This document shows positions 17,434 through 27,360 of a stretch of DNA of 64,000 nucleotides, in pieces. The notes beneath the pieces were generated by a model, which was given only the letters and a program-made list of their open reading frames with translations, had not been told where the DNA came from and made no database searches. The DNA comes from Thermococcus sp. 21S7 (GTDB lineage Archaea > Methanobacteriota_B > Thermococci > Thermococcales > Thermococcaceae). Location: contig NZ_SNUT01000003.1 of NCBI RefSeq assembly GCF_012027615.1, forward strand, positions 62,001 to 126,000, given 5' to 3'. Position 1 is the first letter of the stretch; each line of letters begins with the position of its first letter. The translations under genes and the position numbers were made by a program.

Positions 17434-19089
17434 TCACATGCCCATGTCCATGCCGCCCATTCCGCCCATACCGCCGGGCATTCCTCCGCCCTGGCCGCCT
17501 TCGGGCTTGCTTATCTTGGCGGCGATGACATCGTCGATTCTGAGGATCATTATTGCCGCCTCGCTGGCGCTCTTGATGGCCTGCTTCTTAACCCTCAACG
17601 GCTCGATGATGCCCTTGGCGAGCATGTCTGCCGGCTCTCCCTCAAAGACGTCGATGCCTATGGCCCTGCCCTTGTTCTTGTGCTCGCTGATGACCTTGAC
17701 GAGCATCTCAACGGTGTCGAGACCGGCGTTCTCGGCGAGGGTCTTCGGGATTATCTTGAGCGCGTCGGCGAAGTTCTCGATGGCAAGCGCCTCCTTGCCG
17801 CCGACCTGCTTGGCGTACTCGTCAAGCTTGATGCTGAGCTCTATCTCGCCGGCACCACCGGCCGGAAGGACGTAGCCGTCCTCCATGACGTCCTTGACGA
17901 CCTTGATGGCGTCCTCAAGGGCGCGCTCAACCTCGTCGATGACGTGCTCGGTGCCGCCGCGGATGAGTATGGTAACGGCCTTCGGGTTCTTGCAGCCCTC
18001 AACGAAGATCATGCTCTCGCCGGCAATCTTGCGCTCCTCGACGAGGTCGGCGTGGCCGAGGTCGTCCTGGGTTAGGTCCTTAACGTTGGTAACAACCTTC
18101 GCGCCGGTGGCTTTCGCGAGCTTCTCCATGTCGCTCTTCTTAACCCTCCTGACGGCGAGGATGCCGTACTTGGCGAGGTAGTGCTGGGCAAGGTCGTCGA
18201 TGCCCTTCTGGACGAAGAGAACGTTCGCACCGGTGGCGGCAATCTGGTCAACCATCTCCTTGAGCATCTTCTCCTCCTGCTCAAGGAAGCTCATGAGCTG
18301 GTCCGGGCTGGTGATGTTTATCTTGGCATCCGTTTCGGTCTTCTTGACCTCAAGGGCCTCGTTGATGAGCGCAATCTTAGCTCCCTCGATCCTCTTCGGC
18401 ATCCTGGGGTGGACGCGCTCCTTGTCGATGACGACGCCGCGGACGAGCTCGCTCTCCTCAACGCTCTCTCCGGCCTTCTTCTCGATCTTGATGTTGTCGA
18501 TGTCCACGACGTACTTTCCGTCCTTCTTCTCGGCGACCTGCCTGACGGCGTCAACGGCGAGCTTCGCAAAGAGCTCCTTGTGGCTCTCGGCGTTCTTGCC
18601 GGTGATTGAAGTCATGGCTATCTTCATGAGGGTCTCCTCGTCGTCAGGGGTGACCTCTATGGCGATCTCCTGGAGTATTTCCTGGGCCTTCTCGGCGGCC
18701 ATCGTGTAACCCTTGACGATGATGCTCGGGTGGATGTTCTGGTCGAGGAGCTCCTCAGCCTTCCTGAGAAGCTCGCCAGCGATGACGACGGCAGTAGTGG
18801 TTCCATCGCCCGCCTCCTTGTCCTGAGTCTTAGCAACCTCAACCATCATCTTCGCAGCCGGGTGCTGGAGGTCTATCCTGTCGAGAATCGTGGCTCCATC
18901 GTTGGTGACAACGACGTCACCGAGGCTGTCGACGAGCATTTTATCCATACCCTTCGGGCCGAGGGTGGTTCTAACGGTTTCAGCAATAATCCTCGCGGCA
19001 AGAATGTTCAGCCTCTGCGCATCCCTACCAACGTACCTCTGAGTCCCCTCAGGCAGAATAACAACCGGCTGTCCGCTAAGCTGTGCCAT
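17434..19089 (-). CDS. Thermosome (group II chaperonin) subunit
   Basis: A 551-residue CCT/TCP-1-type chaperonin. Signature motifs: [39 protein letters not shown] and the C-terminal Gly-Met tail ([17 protein letters not shown]). It builds the two-ring ATP-dependent folding chamber of archaea. Length is standard. ATG 19089 is preceded by AGGAGGAAT. Reverse-strand AAATTTATATGC (about 19141-19155) is a strong TATA box. Thermococcales often carry two subunits (alpha and beta); which one this is cannot be told here. Likely heat-regulated, but I see no certain Phr site. Confidence 0.97.
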   Translation of the reverse strand: MAQLSGQPVVILPEGTQRYVGRDAQRLNILAARIIAETVRTTLGPKGMDKMLVDSLGDVVVTNDGATILDRIDLQHPAAKMMVEVAKTQDKEAGDGTTTAVVIAGELLRKAEELLDQNIHPSIIVKGYTMAAEKAQEILQEIAIEVTPDDEETLMKIAMTSITGKNAESHKELFAKLAVDAVRQVAEKKDGKYVVDIDNIKIEKKAGESVEESELVRGVVIDKERVHPRMPKRIEGAKIALINEALEVKKTETDAKINITSPDQLMSFLEQEEKMLKEMVDQIAATGANVLFVQKGIDDLAQHYLAKYGILAVRRVKKSDMEKLAKATGAKVVTNVKDLTQDDLGHADLVEERKIAGESMIFVEGCKNPKAVTILIRGGTEHVIDEVERALEDAIKVVKDVMEDGYVLPAGGAGEIELSIKLDEYAKQVGGKEALAIENFADALKIIPKTLAENAGLDTVEMLVKVISEHKNKGRAIGIDVFEGEPADMLAKGIIEPLRVKKQAIKSASEAAIMILRIDDVIAAKISKPEGGQGGGMPGGMGGMGGMDMGM

Positions 19090-19140
19090 TTGACATTCCT
19101 CCTATCGAATTGCTTTTTGCAGAAACGCTTCGTCAGCGTT

Positions 19141-19160
19141 GCATATAAATTTTTGGGTCA
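19141..19160 (-). promoter_or_regulatory. Thermosome promoter (TATA region)
   Basis: On the reverse strand AAAAATTTATATGC lies about 55-65 bp before the thermosome ATG and is preceded by purine/C-rich bases compatible with a BRE. It fits an archaeal core promoter. Assigned by consensus only. Confidence 0.55.
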
Positions 19161-19272
19161 AAAATTTCAATTAACGCGGAAGATTTTGAAAAAATGACAA
19201 AGATGTGGCCGGGAACCGGAGGAAAGGGCTAAAACCTCAACGCACAACTGAGGACGGGTGGATGAGGTGAGG

Positions 19273-19935
19273 ATGATAAAGCAGGGCGCGGAGGCGAGGA
19301 TATATCTGGGGGAGTTTGGAGAGTACTTCGGGGCAGAACTCCTCCCGGGAGAGAGGATAATCATCAAACACAGAATTCCAAAGCGCTACCGCATAAGGGA
19401 GATAGACGAACGGTTGAGAAAGGAGAGAACGGTTAGGGAAGCCAGGGTCCTCCACAGGGCGAAGGAGTTCGGTGTGAACTGCCCCTACGTCTATGAGGTT
19501 GATACAAGGGACATGAAGATAGCCATGGAGTTCATAGACGGCGAGCGCCTGAAGGAGCTTTTAGAGAGGCTGCCGATGGAGGAGCGCTTAAAACTCTGCC
19601 GCGAGATTGGGAGGCAGGTTGGAAGGCTCCACGAGGCGGGGGTAGTGCACGGCGACCTGACCACCAGCAACATGATACTCAGGGAGGGGAGGGTCTACCT
19701 GATAGATTTTGGCTTGGCCGACTTTGACCCCACCCTGGAGGCGAGGGGCGTTGACCTGCATCTGCTCAGGCGCGCCATGGAGAGCACGCACTACACCTGG
19801 TTCGAGAGGGGCTTTGAGGCGGTTCTGGAGGGCTACTCCGAGGTCAGGGGCGAGGAGAAGGCGGAGGAGATCAGGGCGAAGATAGAAGAAATCGAGAGCA
19901 GGGGAAGGTACAGGGAGCGGAGCTGGGTGGGCTGA
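19273..19935 (+). CDS. bud32: KEOPS kinase/ATPase Bud32
   Basis: A 220-residue atypical small protein kinase. Motifs: IKQGAEARIYLGEF (nucleotide loop), catalytic VVHGDLTTSNMI, LIDFGLADF (DFG), and the C-terminal basic tail RGRYRERSWVG typical of Bud32. Within KEOPS it acts with Kae1 in making t6A37 on ANN-decoding tRNAs. Unlike several archaea it is not fused to Kae1 here. ATG 19273 follows GAGGTGA; GTG 19258 is an alternative adding five residues. The gene is divergent from the thermosome. Confidence 0.93.
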   Translation: MIKQGAEARIYLGEFGEYFGAELLPGERIIIKHRIPKRYRIREIDERLRKERTVREARVLHRAKEFGVNCPYVYEVDTRDMKIAMEFIDGERLKELLERLPMEERLKLCREIGRQVGRLHEAGVVHGDLTTSNMILREGRVYLIDFGLADFDPTLEARGVDLHLLRRAMESTHYTWFERGFEAVLEGYSEVRGEEKAEEIRAKIEEIESRGRYRERSWVG

Positions 19936-19939
19936 CTTC

Positions 19940-19956
19940 GGCCACCAGCGGTGGCC
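19940..19956. terminator. GC hairpin between convergent genes
   Basis: GGCCACC (19940-19946) and GGTGGCC (19950-19956) form a perfect 7-bp stem with an AGC loop just after the bud32 stop. There is no T-tract on either side, so a classical terminator role is uncertain. Confidence 0.3.
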
Positions 19957-20062
19957 CTACAGTACTCCGGGCATTCCAGTCATCCCGAAGAACGTGCCTG
20001 AGCATCCCAGGAACAAGAAGCGAATTCCGGAGAAAAATGTAGGCGGACAAAAGATAGAAAAA

Positions 20063-21322
20063 TCAGACCTTGAATTTGTTGACGACGTCCACAAGCTCCT
20101 GGATGACCCGTTCGAAGTCCGTGATGGCCGCCCTGACCTCTTCGAGCGCCGATGTCTGCTCCTCTGCGGCGGCGCTGACCTCTTCAGCCGCCGCGGTGGT
20201 CTCCTCTGCACTGGCGGCAAGGTTCTCCAGGAAGCGCAGGCCCTCGTCTATCTTCTCGCCCTCTTCGAGCACTTTGCTCTTGAGCTCGTTGGCCTTGACC
20301 TCCATCTCAGCCATGAGCTCGGCTATGTGGGTGAGGTACGAGACGCTCTCCTTGAGGACCTCGGTTGAGTTGGAGACAGTTTCCACGCTCTTGCCAGTGA
20401 CCTCAACGCTCTCCTGTATCTTCTCCATAATCTGGCTCACGATGTTGCGTATGTCGTCGGCGGCGTTCTTGCTCTCCTCCGCAAGGTTCCTAATCTCCTC
20501 GGCGACAACCGCGAAGCCTTTTCCTGCCTCCCCGGCGCGGGCGGCTTCAATCGCCGCGTTTAACGCCAGGAGGTTTGTCTGCTCGGCAATGCCCGTGATA
20601 ACGTTGGTGATGTTGGCGATGTTCTTACCCATCTCAGCGACGCCCTTGACGGTCTCCTCGATCATGAGCATCATGTTCCTTATCTCCTCGATCTGGCCGA
20701 CGGCCTCCTCGCCCTTCTGGCCGCCTTCCCTGGCCAGTGCAACGACATCACTCATCGACTTCTCAAAATCCTCCATTGTCGTTATGGTTTCCTTTCCAAT
20801 CTCATCGATGTAGCGCATGGTTTCGGTCATGTGGTTGATGTTCTCCTGCTCGCGCTGGGCTTCTATGCTAACCTGGTTGATGGCCTCCGCAACCTGCTGA
20901 ATGGCCTCGCTGATCTGGTCGACGTTTTCCCGTATCAGCTTGCTCCGCTCCTGAACGACGTCAGTAGCATCGTGGATTTCAATCACAATGTTCCTGAGGT
21001 TCTTACGCATCTTCTCTATGGCATCTCTAATCCTCTTCAAGTGACCGTCAAGGGCCTTGTCCTCAACCGAGAGGTCACCCTCCGCAAGCCTATCGATGAT
21101 TTCACTTATGATGTCGATCTGATGCTCAATTTCTCTCCGGTACCTCTCGATATCCTTGGGAATCTTTTCCTCTTTGATGGATCCTTTGGCCACCATGATG
21201 CCCACAACAACTCCCAGAACTCCCCCAACGGCACCCGCCAGCGGTCCGATGGTAACCGCGGGGAGTAATGTTAGGATGAACGCTATCACAGGGGACGCTA
21301 CGATGCCCGTTTTTCCATCCAT
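20063..21322 (-). CDS. Methyl-accepting chemotaxis-type protein
   Basis: A 419-residue MCP homologue. Two closely spaced N-terminal hydrophobic segments (about 6-45) leave no extracellular sensor domain. A HAMP-like linker follows ([26 protein letters not shown]), then a long coiled coil with the invariant hairpin tip [36 protein letters not shown] (about 245-285), the CheA/CheW contact site. Glu/Gln-rich heptads such as [15 protein letters not shown] are likely methylation helices. Lacking an external domain, it probably senses membrane or cytoplasmic cues. No other chemotaxis gene is in the window. ATG 21322 has the best distance from GGTGGT; 21325 is possible. Confidence 0.88.
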   Translation of the reverse strand: MDGKTGIVASPVIAFILTLLPAVTIGPLAGAVGGVLGVVVGIMVAKGSIKEEKIPKDIERYRREIEHQIDIISEIIDRLAEGDLSVEDKALDGHLKRIRDAIEKMRKNLRNIVIEIHDATDVVQERSKLIRENVDQISEAIQQVAEAINQVSIEAQREQENINHMTETMRYIDEIGKETITTMEDFEKSMSDVVALAREGGQKGEEAVGQIEEIRNMMLMIEETVKGVAEMGKNIANITNVITGIAEQTNLLALNAAIEAARAGEAGKGFAVVAEEIRNLAEESKNAADDIRNIVSQIMEKIQESVEVTGKSVETVSNSTEVLKESVSYLTHIAELMAEMEVKANELKSKVLEEGEKIDEGLRFLENLAASAEETTAAAEEVSAAAEEQTSALEEVRAAITDFERVIQELVDVVNKFKV

Positions 21323-21428
21323 CATGACCACCCATCATTAAAACCGCTTTCTCCTTACTTAAGCTTTTCTAATTAATTGAAGTAAGAACTTAACGCCAAA
21401 AAGATGTAGTAACTACCTACACAGGGAC

Positions 21429-23162
21429 CTACACATCCGCCCTGAAGGCTCGCAGAACCCTCTCGAAGATCTCCTTCTCCCTTCCGCGTTTCTTTCTTGC
21501 GAGGCTTTCAACGATGAGCTCCGGTGTGCTTCTGCCCAGTTTTCCAAATACTGGCTGTCTGTCAACGATAAGGTTGAGCTTCTCGTCCAGTCCCTTCGCC
21601 TCGATTCCATCGACCCTCGCGAAGGGGAGATTCTTCCTGAGGTCCCCTCCGAGGTGCGACACTATGACAACGTAGAAGCCCTTCTCATGGGCAATCTTCA
21701 AAAGTTCGCCGATTATCTTGAGGGCCGCGCCCGGCTCGGTTATGGCCTCGAACTCATCTATGAGGATGAGCTTTCTACCGGAGCCTTTGAGTGCCCTCAC
21801 GAATGACCTTAACGCCGTCTCGAAGGCACCGGCGCCGTAGGCGCTCCTCTTTCGCCTGAAGAAGAACAGCTCATTGAGGGGCTCAATCCATGCCTTTTCC
21901 GCCGGAACCGGGAATCCCATGTGGGCGAGAACCGCTATCTGGGTCATCAGCTCCAGAAGACTTGTCTTTCCACCGCTGTTGGCGCCGGTGAGGATGACGA
22001 TTCCCTCGCCGTGAATCTCCCCGGCACCGGGCACCGAGAATCCGTCGGGTGTTTTCCCTACGGCGTAGCTGACAGGCTGGGGGTTTTCTATGAAGAGGTG
22101 CCGTCCGCTGACGAACGCCATTCCACCGCTCCAGAGCTCCGGAAAAGAAAATCCTTCCGTAAAATCCCTCACCGCCAGCAGGAAATCCAGCTCGTGAACC
22201 CACCCCAGTTCCTCCCTGAGCTTTGGAAGCAGGGGCATGACTTTTTCAAGCACCTCCCTGCTTCTGAGGTACAGCTCAATCTTAAGCTCCCTTTCGAGTT
22301 CTTCCCGAAGCATCCCCACTCTCTCCGGCGGAACCGTCACCGGGTACAACTCCTCCCGGGAGAAAAGTTCAACCGCAACGCCCAGCTTTTCGCTCAGCTC
22401 GTTCTCGGCCTCGTTTATTAAATCGAGAATCTCACCCTCTACCTCACCGAAGTGCCTGAATATCGCCTCGTAGTTCCCGGCCTTGAGTTCTCCGAGGAAG
22501 TCGAGCAGCTCCTTCCCGCTCAGCGTCAGGCTGAACTTCTCAAGCTTCTCGGATATGTTCTCGTTAAGCTCGCGCTCCTTCTCGGCTATCAGCTCCTCCA
22601 GCCCATCGAGGAGCTTCCGCTTTGCCATGACCTCCCCAAGTTCGTTCAGCTCCCCGAGAATCTCCGAAGCGACGCCCCGTTCCCCCCTCAGCTCGCCGAT
22701 TCTGGCCAGGGCCCTAAGCGTCTCCCTGTTCTCCCATAGGGGCATTATGTAAAGCTCCGGAGCTATCTGCGACGGTGTGAGTTCAACGTCGATGCCGTAG
22801 CCGACGGTGCTGAGGACAACGGGGTATCCCTCGGCATCCTCAATGCTCGTAGAAACCTCACAGAGCCCCAAACTCTCGGCCCTCTCGACCTCGCTTTCGT
22901 CAACTATGAGAATCCTGTCGTGGAGGTAATCGCGGCGGAATCTTACCGGCTTGACTCTGGAGATATGCTCCCTCATCTCAGGGCGGATTTTTGGAAAGTT
23001 TTCCCGGAAGTAATCCTGCCTGCGGAGAATCTCCTCCACATCTGCGGTAGGTTCAAACCTCTCAAGGATGGAGGCGCTCCCAGGAAGAACTAACCGTTTC
23101 TGTATTTCTCCACGGATTGCCCTGTAAATCGCTTTGGCCTCGGGGTTCAGCTTAAGCGTCAT
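21429..23162 (-). CDS. MutS2-like DNA-binding ATPase
   Basis: A 577-residue MutS-superfamily protein. Walker A is GANSGGKTSLLE (about 385), Walker B LILIDEFEAITEPGAA, and the H-loop VIVSHLGGDL; the preceding 350 residues form the helical core/clamp with a long coiled coil. It lacks the mismatch-binding domain I of MutS and the C-terminal Smr nuclease of bacterial MutS2, as usual for archaeal MutS2-like proteins. Probably recognises branched DNA or stalled-ribosome structures; exact role is unknown. Downstream-oriented from DUF2095 gene (34 bp gap), so probably co-transcribed. Confidence 0.85.
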   Translation of the reverse strand: MTLKLNPEAKAIYRAIRGEIQKRLVLPGSASILERFEPTADVEEILRRQDYFRENFPKIRPEMREHISRVKPVRFRRDYLHDRILIVDESEVERAESLGLCEVSTSIEDAEGYPVVLSTVGYGIDVELTPSQIAPELYIMPLWENRETLRALARIGELRGERGVASEILGELNELGEVMAKRKLLDGLEELIAEKERELNENISEKLEKFSLTLSGKELLDFLGELKAGNYEAIFRHFGEVEGEILDLINEAENELSEKLGVAVELFSREELYPVTVPPERVGMLREELERELKIELYLRSREVLEKVMPLLPKLREELGWVHELDFLLAVRDFTEGFSFPELWSGGMAFVSGRHLFIENPQPVSYAVGKTPDGFSVPGAGEIHGEGIVILTGANSGGKTSLLELMTQIAVLAHMGFPVPAEKAWIEPLNELFFFRRKRSAYGAGAFETALRSFVRALKGSGRKLILIDEFEAITEPGAALKIIGELLKIAHEKGFYVVIVSHLGGDLRKNLPFARVDGIEAKGLDEKLNLIVDRQPVFGKLGRSTPELIVESLARKKRGREKEIFERVLRAFRADV

Positions 23163-23196
23163 CGATGAAAATGAGGGGGATGCACTAAAAAGCTTT

Positions 23197-23580
23197 TCAT
23201 CTCGCGCGGTGCCTCTCGTACCATCCCCACTCCTTCTTGGAGCCGAAAGCCCTGACTCCCTTTTTTACGAGCGTTATCCTCAGCTCCTTGGCCATTTCGT
23301 GGGTTATTTCCCCTCGATCCTCCATCCAGTTTATTATCTCAAGCGCCTCGTCGTCGGTCTCGCATCTCCTCAGAAAGTCTATGACGGTGGGGTTGTATCC
23401 GGAGAAATCCCGCGCTTCCTCATCGATGGCCTTCTTCTCGTCGGTTCTGTAAGCGTCTATCGGGACCCCATCCTCCTCCAGCTCCCTCGCCAGGGCAGGG
23501 AAACGCTCCTCAAACTCCCCCCTGTCGTATTCCTGCCAGGCAAATTCATCAACGGGGCGCTTCTTTTTCTTTTCCTCCAT
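23197..23580 (-). CDS. Conserved Thermococcales protein, DUF2095-like
   Basis: A 127-residue, very charged soluble protein (starting MEEKKKKRPVDEFAWQEYD) with a predicted helical C-terminal half (DFLRRCETDDEALEIINWMEDRGEI). I believe it is the DUF2095 family restricted mostly to Thermococcales, from memory of its N-terminal pattern; no function is known. ATG 23580 is chosen over GTG 23589 because GGTGTGGAG precedes it. It sits 34 bp upstream of the MutS2-like gene on the same strand. Confidence 0.65.
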   Translation of the reverse strand: MEEKKKKRPVDEFAWQEYDRGEFEERFPALARELEEDGVPIDAYRTDEKKAIDEEARDFSGYNPTVIDFLRRCETDDEALEIINWMEDRGEITHEMAKELRITLVKKGVRAFGSKKEWGWYERHRAR

Positions 23581-23640
23581 TCTCCACACCTATGGGGGTT
23601 AGGCTTGAGGGTTTATAAACTCTGAGTGGGAGTGATTCCC

Positions 23641-24105
23641 ATGAGGGGCGCGTACTTCCTTGTCATCCATCTGCCCGATGGGAGGAAAATAGCCACAAAG
23701 GGACGCCTGTTCTTCCTGCAGGGAGGATACTACGTCTACGTTGGCTCGGCGATGAACTCCCTTGAGAAAAGGGTCGCCAGGCACTTCAGGAGAGACAAAA
23801 AGCTCCACTGGCACATAGATTTCCTTCTGAAGGACGCAAAACTCCTGAGGGCGTACATGATTCCAAGCGAGGAAAGGCTTGAGGAGAAGCTCTCGGTTGA
23901 GGTATCCAGGCACGGTGAGCCGGTGGAAGGCTTCGGTGCGGGCGACGTTAGGGTAAAGGCAAACCTCTACAGATTCGATGAGGAACCGGACGCCCTCCTC
24001 ACCGGAATCCTCAAAGGACTGGGCCTGAAATGGAAAAGGGTTAAAAGCGAGAGGGAAGCTATAGAATTCGGTGAGGAAAATGAAGCTCAAACTGGGGAGA
24101 ATTGA
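23641..24105 (+). CDS. GIY-YIG-related DUF123 protein
   Basis: A 154-residue protein with MRGAYFLVIHLP and the degenerate GIY-YIG pair GGYYVYVGSA (about 30-40), then RVARHFRRDKKLHWHIDFLL, the DUF123 signature. This domain occurs alone or fused to endonuclease III in archaea, suggesting DNA repair. ATG 23641 is used because GGGAGTGAT precedes it. The gene overlaps the GGGP synthase start by 26 bp, so the two are one operon although functionally unrelated. Confidence 0.8.
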   Translation: MRGAYFLVIHLPDGRKIATKGRLFFLQGGYYVYVGSAMNSLEKRVARHFRRDKKLHWHIDFLLKDAKLLRAYMIPSEERLEEKLSVEVSRHGEPVEGFGAGDVRVKANLYRFDEEPDALLTGILKGLGLKWKRVKSEREAIEFGEENEAQTGEN

Positions 24106-24841
24106 GTCATACATTCATGAAAATCTCAAAAGAGAAAAGCTCCACTTCGTTCTCATCGATCCCGACGACGTTACCCCCGATACCGCAGGAGAGATAGCGA
24201 GGATGAGCGAGGAAGTCGGCGTTGATGCGGTGATGATAGGCGGCTCCACCGGGGCCGAGGGTGACGTTCTGGATGGTGTCGTAAGGGCAATAAAGGAAAA
24301 CTCGAACCTTCCAACGATACTCTTTCCCGGTTCCCACGGCGGGATAAGCAGGTACGCCGACGCGATATTCTTCATGAGCCTGCTCAACTCCACCAATCCC
24401 TTCTTCATAACCGGCTCGCAGGCTTTGGGGGCCTTTACCGTCAAGCGCTATGGAATAGAACCGATTCCGATGGCATACTTAATCATCGAACCCGGCGAAA
24501 CGGTCGGCTGGATTGGCGACGCGAAGCCCATTCCAAGGCACAAGCCGAAGATTGCGGCCGCCTACGCCCTGGCCGGTCAGTACTTGGGGATGCGTCTCGT
24601 ATACCTGGAGGCGGGGAGCGGGGCGAGGGAGCCCGTTCCGCCGGAGATGATTTCCCTCGTTAGAAAGGTCATAGACGTCCCGCTCATCGTCGGCGGCGGC
24701 ATCAGAACCGGGAAGCAGGCGAAAATGGCCGTCGAGGCAGGGGCGGATATAATCGTCACAGGGACGGCGATTGAGAAGGCGGGTTCGCTTGAAAAGGCCA
24801 GAGAAAAGCTGGAGGAGCTCAATAGGGAGATAAAGGGTTAG
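24080..24841 (+). CDS. Geranylgeranylglyceryl phosphate synthase
   Basis: A 253-residue TIM-barrel prenyltransferase. Recognisable elements: FVLIDPDDVTPD (Mg site), MIGGSTGAEG, LEAGSGAREPVPPEMI and VGGGIRTGKQA (phosphate site), VTGTAIEK. The enzyme joins geranylgeranyl-PP to sn-glycerol-1-phosphate, the first committed step of archaeal ether lipids. Full length. ATG 24080 follows GGTGAGG; GTG 24071 is the alternative. Confidence 0.95.
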   Translation: MKLKLGRIESYIHENLKREKLHFVLIDPDDVTPDTAGEIARMSEEVGVDAVMIGGSTGAEGDVLDGVVRAIKENSNLPTILFPGSHGGISRYADAIFFMSLLNSTNPFFITGSQALGAFTVKRYGIEPIPMAYLIIEPGETVGWIGDAKPIPRHKPKIAAAYALAGQYLGMRLVYLEAGSGAREPVPPEMISLVRKVIDVPLIVGGGIRTGKQAKMAVEAGADIIVTGTAIEKAGSLEKAREKLEELNREIKG

Positions 24842-24852
24842 CACTTTGCAGG

Positions 24853-24883
24853 TTTTGTATACTACTTTATATAGTGTACAAAA
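24853..24883. promoter_or_regulatory. Inverted-repeat operator enclosing a TATA box
   Basis: TTTTGTATAC (24853-24862) and GTGTACAAAA (24874-24883) are inverted repeats matching at 9 of 10 positions. The 11-bp spacer TACTTTATATA holds the TATA box for the secreted-protein gene at 24952. A factor bound here would block TBP, so this looks like a repressor site. Confidence 0.55.
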
Positions 24884-24951
24884 TTTGAAGAGAAAAGGTT
24901 ATATTGAAACGGATGTCAGGGTACTTGAATATCTCAACAGGGTGTGCAACT

Positions 24952-26061
24952 ATGTTTAAAGCCAGGCTCCTCAGTACCTTCATCCTCATGTTCATCTTTT
25001 CAATTCTCCCGCTGGCATCCGCACAGAATCTTAGCTCCAATCCCTGGGGAATCTCACTCCAGCCCTTCGTCATCTATGCGGATTCAAAAGGTGTTCTCGT
25101 TGGCGTCGATTATGACTACTACGAGGAAGCCGGCCATTTTTCAGGGGGAATCCTTAAACCAGTATCGCCCTGGAGTTACTTCGTCTTCTACGTTAACCAG
25201 AGTGGAGTCTATTACGTTAATTTTACTGGGTTTACCGGGCATGAACGTTTTCCGTTAGTCTTTTACGGAGGATGGCTCTACCTCCTTATTCCCACCAGTG
25301 CCCACGTCGAGTCCCCTGTAAAAGAACCCCCTGTTGCCGACACCCTCCTCATACTCCGCTACCGCGAGGGGACGATCCAGAAGCTCGGGGAGGTGCCATG
25401 GCTTGATGGCATAAATATTTCAATGCCGTACATCCTGCTCTTCGAGGAACCAAATGGAACACGGGTCCTTTATAAAATAGACGGCTCGGTTAAACTTATC
25501 ACCTCCGGAGACGACGTAACCTTGGAGAACCGGGTCAACATAACTGACCTTCCCTTCCATCCCGGAACCCTGCTAAACAAAGCATGTCTTCGCCCGGTGA
25601 TCACCGGGGAGTACGTACTCTTTTCCCCGTCCCGCTATAAAATCGCCCTGGGAGAACTGGAGACAAAGTTTGAACCGGTCAATCTCTCCTGCGCTATACC
25701 CCTTGACGATGGCCTTTTGATAGTTCCCCCAAGTATTGGAGTTGGTTTTGCCAATGACAGCATGTGGATACAACCCAACACCAACTATCATTCAGGGGTA
25801 CCAGTAATCGTTCTACATCCCGATAAGGAACGCCCTCAAAAACCACTAAATGTTTCTCTATACCTTTACAAGAAGGGACGCATTGAGGAACTGCCCCTTT
25901 TCCAGGTTTCAAATGACGGAGTGAGAGTGTTGACTCCACCCATCAAGTATAGCAAGATAGCCCACAAAGAATGGTACCGGACTCAAGAGGCAATATCCTT
26001 TACAATCGTTCTAGTGGTCCTGGTGTTTGTGCTCGTAGCCGCCGCATGCAGGAAACGCTAG
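24952..26061 (+). CDS. Secreted, C-terminally membrane-anchored protein of unknown function
   Basis: A 369-residue protein. ATG 24952 (after GGTGTG) gives a typical signal peptide MFKARLLSTFILMFIFSILPLASA. The extracellular part is beta-rich with several N-glycosylation sequons (NLS, NQS, NFT, NIS, NVS) and no recognised domain; repeated [FYW]-rich strands suggest a propeller-like fold. A single hydrophobic helix (FTIVLVVLVFVLVAAA) followed by CRKR anchors it at the C-terminus. Its promoter carries the palindrome at 24853-24883. Upstream frame from 24904 is not needed. Confidence 0.65.
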   Translation: MFKARLLSTFILMFIFSILPLASAQNLSSNPWGISLQPFVIYADSKGVLVGVDYDYYEEAGHFSGGILKPVSPWSYFVFYVNQSGVYYVNFTGFTGHERFPLVFYGGWLYLLIPTSAHVESPVKEPPVADTLLILRYREGTIQKLGEVPWLDGINISMPYILLFEEPNGTRVLYKIDGSVKLITSGDDVTLENRVNITDLPFHPGTLLNKACLRPVITGEYVLFSPSRYKIALGELETKFEPVNLSCAIPLDDGLLIVPPSIGVGFANDSMWIQPNTNYHSGVPVIVLHPDKERPQKPLNVSLYLYKKGRIEELPLFQVSNDGVRVLTPPIKYSKIAHKEWYRTQEAISFTIVLVVLVFVLVAAACRKR

Positions 26062-26091
26062 GCAGTGCCCAAATGGTAAAATTTGGAAGAA

Positions 26092-26337
26092 TCAAACCTC
26101 ACTTAGGACCTGGACTTTAAACAAAACCTTTCCGTCCCCCGCGATATTCCTGAGATCCCTAACGAGCTTTTTACCGTTCTCCGCTTCAATCTCCATCCTT
26201 ATCTCACTAATACCATCCAGAGTCGGCGGGAAGAAGTGTATGTCCCGAATCTTGCCCCTAACCTTTTCATACAGACGGCTCAAAATCTTTCCCCTTCCTT
26301 CGTAGGGCAATTTAATGTCGAGTTCGACAATTTGCAT
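26092..26337 (-). CDS. Small conserved alpha/beta protein of unknown function
   Basis: An 81-residue soluble protein starting MQIVELDIKLPYEGRGK. Predicted strand-helix-strand-strand-helix-strand order would fit an ACT- or ferredoxin-like fold, but no motif is diagnostic. ATG 26337 is used because GGTGATAGGT precedes it. A TATA-like TTATATATGC lies on the reverse strand near 26367-26376. The gene is divergent from the D-aminopeptidase gene. Confidence 0.6.
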   Translation of the reverse strand: MQIVELDIKLPYEGRGKILSRLYEKVRGKIRDIHFFPPTLDGISEIRMEIEAENGKKLVRDLRNIAGDGKVLFKVQVLSEV

Positions 26338-26488
26338 ACCTATCACCACTTTATTCTATCAAAGAAGGCATATATAACCCTTTTCATGAGCGGGAATCAT
26401 TGAATCTCACGCCGCATATTCCCCAAGGTTATAAAGCCCACCACAAGATTTATCTTTTATCGCTTCGATTTTTGTCGTGGTGATGTCG

Positions 26489-27331
26489 ATGCGTGCCTTC
26501 ATATCCCTCGATCTTGAGGGCTTGCCGCACATAGTCAGCAGGGAGCACCTCTTCGTGAAGGGTGCGCTCTACGGGGAGGCGAGGAAGATAGCGACCGAGG
26601 TGGTCAGGGTCGTCGCCGAGACCCTGCACGAGAACGGGGTGGACAGGATTGTCATAGCCGACAGCCACGGGCCGATGGTAAACATCCTCGTGGACGAAAC
26701 GCCGAGCTACGTCAAGCTCGCACGGGGTTTTCCCCGGCCCATGAGCATGGTGGCCGGCGCCAAAGGCTCGGATTTTGCCGTCTTCCTCGGCTACCACGCC
26801 AAGGCCGGAACCGGCCACGCTACGTTCGACCACACCTACAGCGGTGCGACGGTGGACAGGCTTGAGATAAACGGCGTTGAAGTCAGCGAGACGCTCCTCA
26901 ACGCCTACCTGCTCGGCGAGTGGAACGTTCCTGTCGCGATGGTCGCTGGAGATAAGGCCCTGATAGAGACCGACGTGAAGGAGCACCTCCCCTGGGCAGC
27001 TGGTGTTCCCCTGAAGGAGAGCTTCGGCAGGTACTCTGCAATCAGCCCAGGGATGGACGGCATAAGGGATCTCCTCCGTGAAGGGGCCCTCGAAGCGCTC
27101 AGGCGCGTTGAGAAGAACGAGGTTAGGCCCCTCAAGACTGAAACACCGGTCGAGGTTAAACTGCGCTTCCTCAACAGTGCCCACGCCGAGACGGCCGCGC
27201 TCCTGCCCTTCGTGGAGAGACTCGACGGGAAGACCATCCGCTTCGAGGCCAAGAGCGTGGAGGAAGCTTACAGAGTCTTTGAGGTTCTCGTCCTCGCGTC
27301 GGCGGGCGTTAGCTCGATAGTGAACCGCTAA
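26489..27331 (+). CDS. M55 family D-aminopeptidase (DppA-like)
   Basis: A 280-residue homologue of DppA. Zinc ligands can be read as D and E in SLDLEGLPH (about 7-10), H in ADSHGPM (about 60), H in FLGYHAKAG (about 100), with ATFDHTYSG and EVSETLLNAYL completing the active site. M55 enzymes release N-terminal D-amino acids from peptides and form decamers. ATG 26489 follows GGTGATG with 3-4 nt spacing. TATA-like GGTTATAAAGCC is at about 26428-26440. Confidence 0.88.
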   Translation: MRAFISLDLEGLPHIVSREHLFVKGALYGEARKIATEVVRVVAETLHENGVDRIVIADSHGPMVNILVDETPSYVKLARGFPRPMSMVAGAKGSDFAVFLGYHAKAGTGHATFDHTYSGATVDRLEINGVEVSETLLNAYLLGEWNVPVAMVAGDKALIETDVKEHLPWAAGVPLKESFGRYSAISPGMDGIRDLLREGALEALRRVEKNEVRPLKTETPVEVKLRFLNSAHAETAALLPFVERLDGKTIRFEAKSVEEAYRVFEVLVLASAGVSSIVNR

Positions 27332-27360
27332 CGATTTAAGGCCTGAGGGAGAACCCACAA

